Source: Prorocentrum cordatum (Eukaryota > Sar > Dinophyceae > Prorocentrales > Prorocentraceae). From it: a DNA stretch of 64,000 nucleotides. The DNA is taken from assembly GCA_963575745.1 (NCBI GenBank), contig CAUYUJ010014604.1:590688-654687 (forward strand). Direction: 5' to 3'. The stretch's first letter is position 1. Each line of letters begins with the position of its first letter. The notes under the pieces are model-generated. The model made no database searches and was not told the DNA's origin. It was given only the letters and a program-made list of their open reading frames with translations. Positions 61,901 to 64,000 of the stretch are shown piece after piece. Both the position numbers and the translations under genes were made by a program.

Positions 61901-62685
61901 CCAGCCCGAGAGATCGCCTATGGTTCAGCAACTGCCCTCCCGCTGAAGACTTTGTCATGTACCCCCGACTCCCCAGTCCCTGGGAAAGACGGTGGGCCTA
62001 CAGACCAGACGGGCGCATCCCCACCTGGACCCGATCCAAGGCTTCCGCCAATGCCCCCGAGGCCATAGTTCCGTGCAGCTACCAGACGCATCCACTGTGC
62101 CTTCTGTACAGCGAAGACAGCAGCTACAGGTGGCTCCTCCGCGCCCTCTCCAACACCAGGAACGGCATTAAGAACGCACTTGCGGAAACTGGAGCCGAGC
62201 GTAGCTTCCAGGGCTGCACAGAAGGATTGGCTCTCGTCTGTCAAGGTAGAGAGCGGGAGAGCCTGGCCAGCGAAGGAAAGGTGAAGGCCTGGGCAGGATG
62301 GCTGCTGGCACACAGAAGAGAGCATGGACTCAGGATCCCATCCCCCGAAGAGCGGGCTCGAGCTGTGGGCCTTGGTTCCTACTATTGGTCCTTGGACATT
62401 AGGGGGAGGAGGCTCTATGACGCCGTAGGGATCCATTGCGACCCGAGGTGCCTCCAACGCAGACTCGCGACCTCCATCCTGGCGCGGGGCAGAAACGAAC
62501 CCATCCCCGGCCAGCATCACGAGGCTCCGACCGAGAGACACATGTGGGCCGCATGGAGACAGGCGCGCAGCTTCGCGGATAGAAACTGCCCTTGGGCGCC
62601 ACTGGCCGAAAACTCCTTTCCGGACGATATAGTCAGAACCATGCTGCAGCAACAGCTTGCTGATTACGGGTCGCCGCTCCCCTAG
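58822..62685 (+). CDS. Cytosine-5 DNA methyltransferase with long N-terminal extension
   Basis: 1287 codons. Residues 1-835 are largely disordered Pro/Thr/Arg/Ser-rich sequence with two ordered-looking parts (WRREYEAMARTLRQAQVHAT; MLRTILRAGAVAPF). Residues ~840-1260 form a C5-methyltransferase domain that would transfer a methyl group from S-adenosylmethionine to cytosine: motif I LVSLFDGWG (845-851), motif IV AGLPCTNLSAASQHGG with catalytic Cys945, motif VI ICCEGPA with Glu992, motif VIII SPRDRLWFSN (Arg1030, Arg1032), a target-recognition stretch, and a late IPSPEERARAVGL motif IX-like segment. Spacings are normal for the family, all catalytic residues are present, and the domain is unbroken. 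It overlaps ORF C by 101 bp; after TAG 62683-62685 the same frame opens into the endonuclease. Retrotransposon-borne methyltransferases have been published for dinoflagellates. Confidence 0.9.
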   Translation: MTMSGNSSGSSGYERRSRDSSPSRNGSCLNRTPEPGSAHQPWLEVPGSRGADVDAATTHPIPENVISALDALINRLSNLHWEERQRHDPGRVTRGRRGGSQATRTTGAGVRPVDAPGVSQRRSRSRANKDTGAADALASDVRPSTTPVPGSTAPPTGPGFPTTPSVQTRSGPNGGPIGSPVSNANGTQPQTPLAAPEQGATPPSLARPTGGGEADNDVSREGNIRQTPPRVTPVNPATHRGGSTRTRAPDRATRPSPGSAEDPAPTETSAETAGVSGAGPTGSPESHTGADAPRGDRTSPVGAHTSAEQPATGSCGAATPASTGDAQCAPATARAADSGGAGPPISAPPRVPADPATAQSRRPPPGTVQSCGSDPLGRGDTPRSGPELPPCVETDWRREYEAMARTLRQAQVHATDGTGSPPTEDEWNQVLSAIAWAAAIPQLDKTVRDLHEDLGLTMRIPDAFDAYWNTHPPPGTRNPMGRIIHTRHVALTADAACAQLRQLAVSPASRSDCVSAPEAPFQGLTPAMLRTILRAGAVAPFTDDRDQVLSETVEASPRNLRRTRSAARRASAPRSARAPAETIVSTADTSVARRARIRSAAGPRPPEPSAQPRITAADRARRSPSRRAPRGRAEGTRRTTLRGTARARAAGNTSRERATRPGTRAPNPRTLADLWERSRHGTGEGTPTGVAGRGVTRRASRPASAEGGRTRRPRPRPAGFTPDEPTAAPQPADVLQQVWGRHRGGRTGLSPVAPADTTLAAYQIAGLDNTQIISTLRTLQQDGIVSNGSPDGTWDISGHLRLHSSVDPRLGDDWALDFTQQTRARVVDPRPSPSAALGPSLHLVSLFDGWGLARLAIGDLMAKVATVPRFRSSAFVEVNEEAATRVERRWDRDNAARFDGGPPHVRLGVDAWDLLRGDDGQNPWSDHLRTLDPGSLPVIIAGLPCTNLSAASQHGGLDGLAGSQSVHFFVVPLLWSITRRLRPDVRILICCEGPATILSAHKQAMCTALGELPLDWAVCLDAAPTVASPRDRLWFSNCPPAEDFVMYPRLPSPWERRWAYRPDGRIPTWTRSKASANAPEAIVPCSYQTHPLCLLYSEDSSYRWLLRALSNTRNGIKNALAETGAERSFQGCTEGLALVCQGRERESLASEGKVKAWAGWLLAHRREHGLRIPSPEERARAVGLGSYYWSLDIRGRRLYDAVGIHCDPRCLQRRLATSILARGRNEPIPGQHHEAPTERHMWAAWRQARSFADRNCPWAPLAENSFPDDIVRTMLQQQLADYGSPLP

Positions 62686-64000
62686 ACTCGCCTGAAGACC
62701 TACGGACGCTGCACCGCGCCCTTGGGTCTCCCCCGCTCGCGAATCTCGTTCCGGGGGCGAGAACCAGAGCCTGGCAAGCTGCCGGCTCCTCCCTGGGCCG
62801 CGCCCTGGCGCTGCATAGCAATTGCACCGTCCGGCGGCCGCGATCCCTCTGGGCCTACCTACATACTACCGCCTGGAATAACCCCACGTGGGCGGATCTC
62901 TGCGGGGACCTTTCCTTGCGCGGTCGACGCAATCTCAAACGCCACTCAGACCGGCACGCGAAAGGTGGGCTGCTGGAGCGTCAGGTATCTCAAAAGCACG
63001 ACTGCGCACAAAAACATAATCAAACACGCCTTCTTAACTCAGATGACCACCAACGGGAGGATCGGACTCATACAGGAGACCCACTGGACGGAGCACGAAG
63101 CGGCCGTCTGGTCCACCATGTTCCACGCTCGCACCCTGATCGCCTCACCAGCCTACATTGGACCAGCTGGGGGCTGCGCCGGCGGAGTGGCAATGCTCAT
63201 TCTGCACGGCACAACGCTCCTCCAGGCCGAAGACCTCGTCCCTGGGTGCGCCGTCGCAGCCACGATCAGACGAGGTGATAGCACCTACCGCCTGGTATGG
63301 GTGTACCTCCCTCCATCCAGAAAGGCCGAGACCATCGAGGCCATTCGTCAGGCCATCGAGAGATGGGACGATGCCCCCACGTACTGGGGGGGTGACGTGA
63401 ACATTCAAATTGACAACCCCAGAGATGGCGAAACTGATGAGGCGGCGGCTCTCTCTGACCTACTTTCGCTGACCGGATCTAGCGTCTTCCATTGTGACGG
63501 GCCCACCAGGGTGGATGCGGACAACGAGTCGCAGATCGACATTGTTGCGTGCCCCTTCCGACAGCTTGGGGCCTATGGAGTCAGGAAGGCCTGGAAGCCC
63601 TCAGTCTCTGACCACGCCATCCTGTACCTGCAGCCACAGGGTGCCCCCAGAACTCGCAGAGACAACACCATTCGTGCCGGTGACCTAAGAACTCTATACG
63701 CCTTCCTCGAACGCACATTCGGGCTGCCTGACATTGACCTGACTGGCCTCTTACAACCCGCCGACTGGGTCCGTCCGGCGGCCCCTGGGCATTTCCCAGC
63801 CAGACACAGTGACAACGACGACGGCGAAGGAGAGAGGGAACAGGAGCCGTCTGCTCCACCTCCAGCCCCCAACCTGGTTGCCGATCACACCGCCCCCCTA
63901 TTGCCTGCCCTCCTCACTCTTGGTCGCCACGCCATGTCCGCTGCCATACAAGACTGGTGGAGGAAGTGGCGCAGGAGCAAAACCAACCGCTCACCAGGTA
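62686..64000 (+). CDS. LINE ORF2 N-terminus: APE-type endonuclease (partial)
   Basis: Frame 1 is open from just after the methyltransferase stop to the window end without interruption, so ORF2 continues beyond. The start is uncertain; ATG 63043 lies inside the domain, since KVGCWSVRYLKSTTAHKNII just before it is the usual first strand (with Ser where most families have Asn). Then come GLIQETHW (catalytic Glu codon 63076), GGVAMLILHG, LVWVYLPPSR, YWGGDVNIQIDN (Asp codon 63394, Asn 63400), GPTRVDADNESQIDIVACP and VSDHAILYL (SDH at 63607-63615). These are the ordered motifs of the LINE endonuclease that nicks the target. A Pro-rich linker and HAMSAAIQDWWRKWRRSKTN follow. Translation might use read-through of the preceding TAG, giving a methyltransferase-endonuclease fusion. 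Confidence 0.85.

Larger units (their letters stand above)
48588..64000 (+). mobile_element. Giant non-LTR retrotransposon carrying a DNA methyltransferase (partial)
   Basis: A run of same-strand ORFs with almost no gaps: repeat-module ORF (48588-52764), long ORF with zinc-ribbon-like motif (52765-55593), RING/unknown ORF (55538-58510), short helical ORF (58377-58922), methyltransferase ORF (58822-62685) and APE endonuclease ORF (62686 to window end). The endonuclease places it among non-LTR elements; the reverse transcriptase is expected downstream. Partial copies of its 5' part lie at 40.4-44.1 and 46.2-47.4 kb. That all ORFs belong to one element is inferred from strand, overlap and the terminal endonuclease; the 3' end is not in view. 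Confidence 0.65.

Noticed and set aside
51091-62685. Reassigned stop codons (in-frame TAG/TGA at 51091, 52762, 56954, 62683)
   Set aside because: Too few, and at 51091 the stop is a private base change among repeat copies; the mdh gene terminates normally with TAG. Read-through stays possible only at single sites.

Overview
This window reads as nuclear DNA of a dinoflagellate, and I infer this from several independent signs. A 22-nt sequence at 886-907 matches the dinoflagellate trans-splicing leader (DinoSL) at 21 of 22 positions. The DNA is GC-rich and gene-poor, full of long trinucleotide microsatellites and decayed non-LTR retrotransposons, with one intronless housekeeping gene among them. 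A retrotransposon-linked cytosine-5 DNA methyltransferase also fits published reports from dinoflagellates. I cannot name the species.

Layout. 1-1.8 kb: the 3' part of a repeat-rich hypothetical gene, then a relict spliced leader followed by a broken LINE ORF1-like protein. 3.5-10.2 kb (minus strand): an almost complete but frameshifted non-LTR retrotransposon (ORF1, endonuclease, reverse transcriptase, RNase H), with CAT/ATG microsatellites on both sides. 10.3-30 kb: no convincing host gene, only microsatellites, inverted repeats, polypyrimidine tracts, tandem arrays and several small dispersed repeat families. 31.3-32.3 kb: an intact NAD malate dehydrogenase gene, the only clear host gene. 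34.2-36.1 kb: a 5'-truncated, many-times frameshifted second LINE of RTE-like type. 38-40 kb: an 89-bp tandem array and a GC-extreme low-complexity block.

40-64 kb (plus strand) is the most interesting part. It holds related copies of a very large element. Its 5' part encodes a 168-residue (504-bp) repeat module, present in four exact-period tandem copies at 49.5-51.5 kb and in worn copies at 40.7-44 and 46.2-47.3 kb. These repeats carry about fifty small DNA hairpins with a constant CTTCA loop and variable but self-complementary stems; the same 16-mer is read in two different frames, so conservation acts on the nucleic acid. Downstream is a head-to-tail chain of long ORFs, successive ones overlapping and shifted +1: a large ORF with a zinc-ribbon-like motif, a region with a broken RING-H2 finger, two unknown ORFs, a 1287-residue protein ending in a cytosine-5 DNA methyltransferase domain, and an APE-type endonuclease ORF cut by the window end. 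I infer one non-LTR retrotransposon of at least 15 kb that carries its own DNA methyltransferase, with the reverse transcriptase expected just beyond the window. A 541-bp MITE with 24/25-bp inverted termini and an 8-bp target duplication sits inside one repeat copy.
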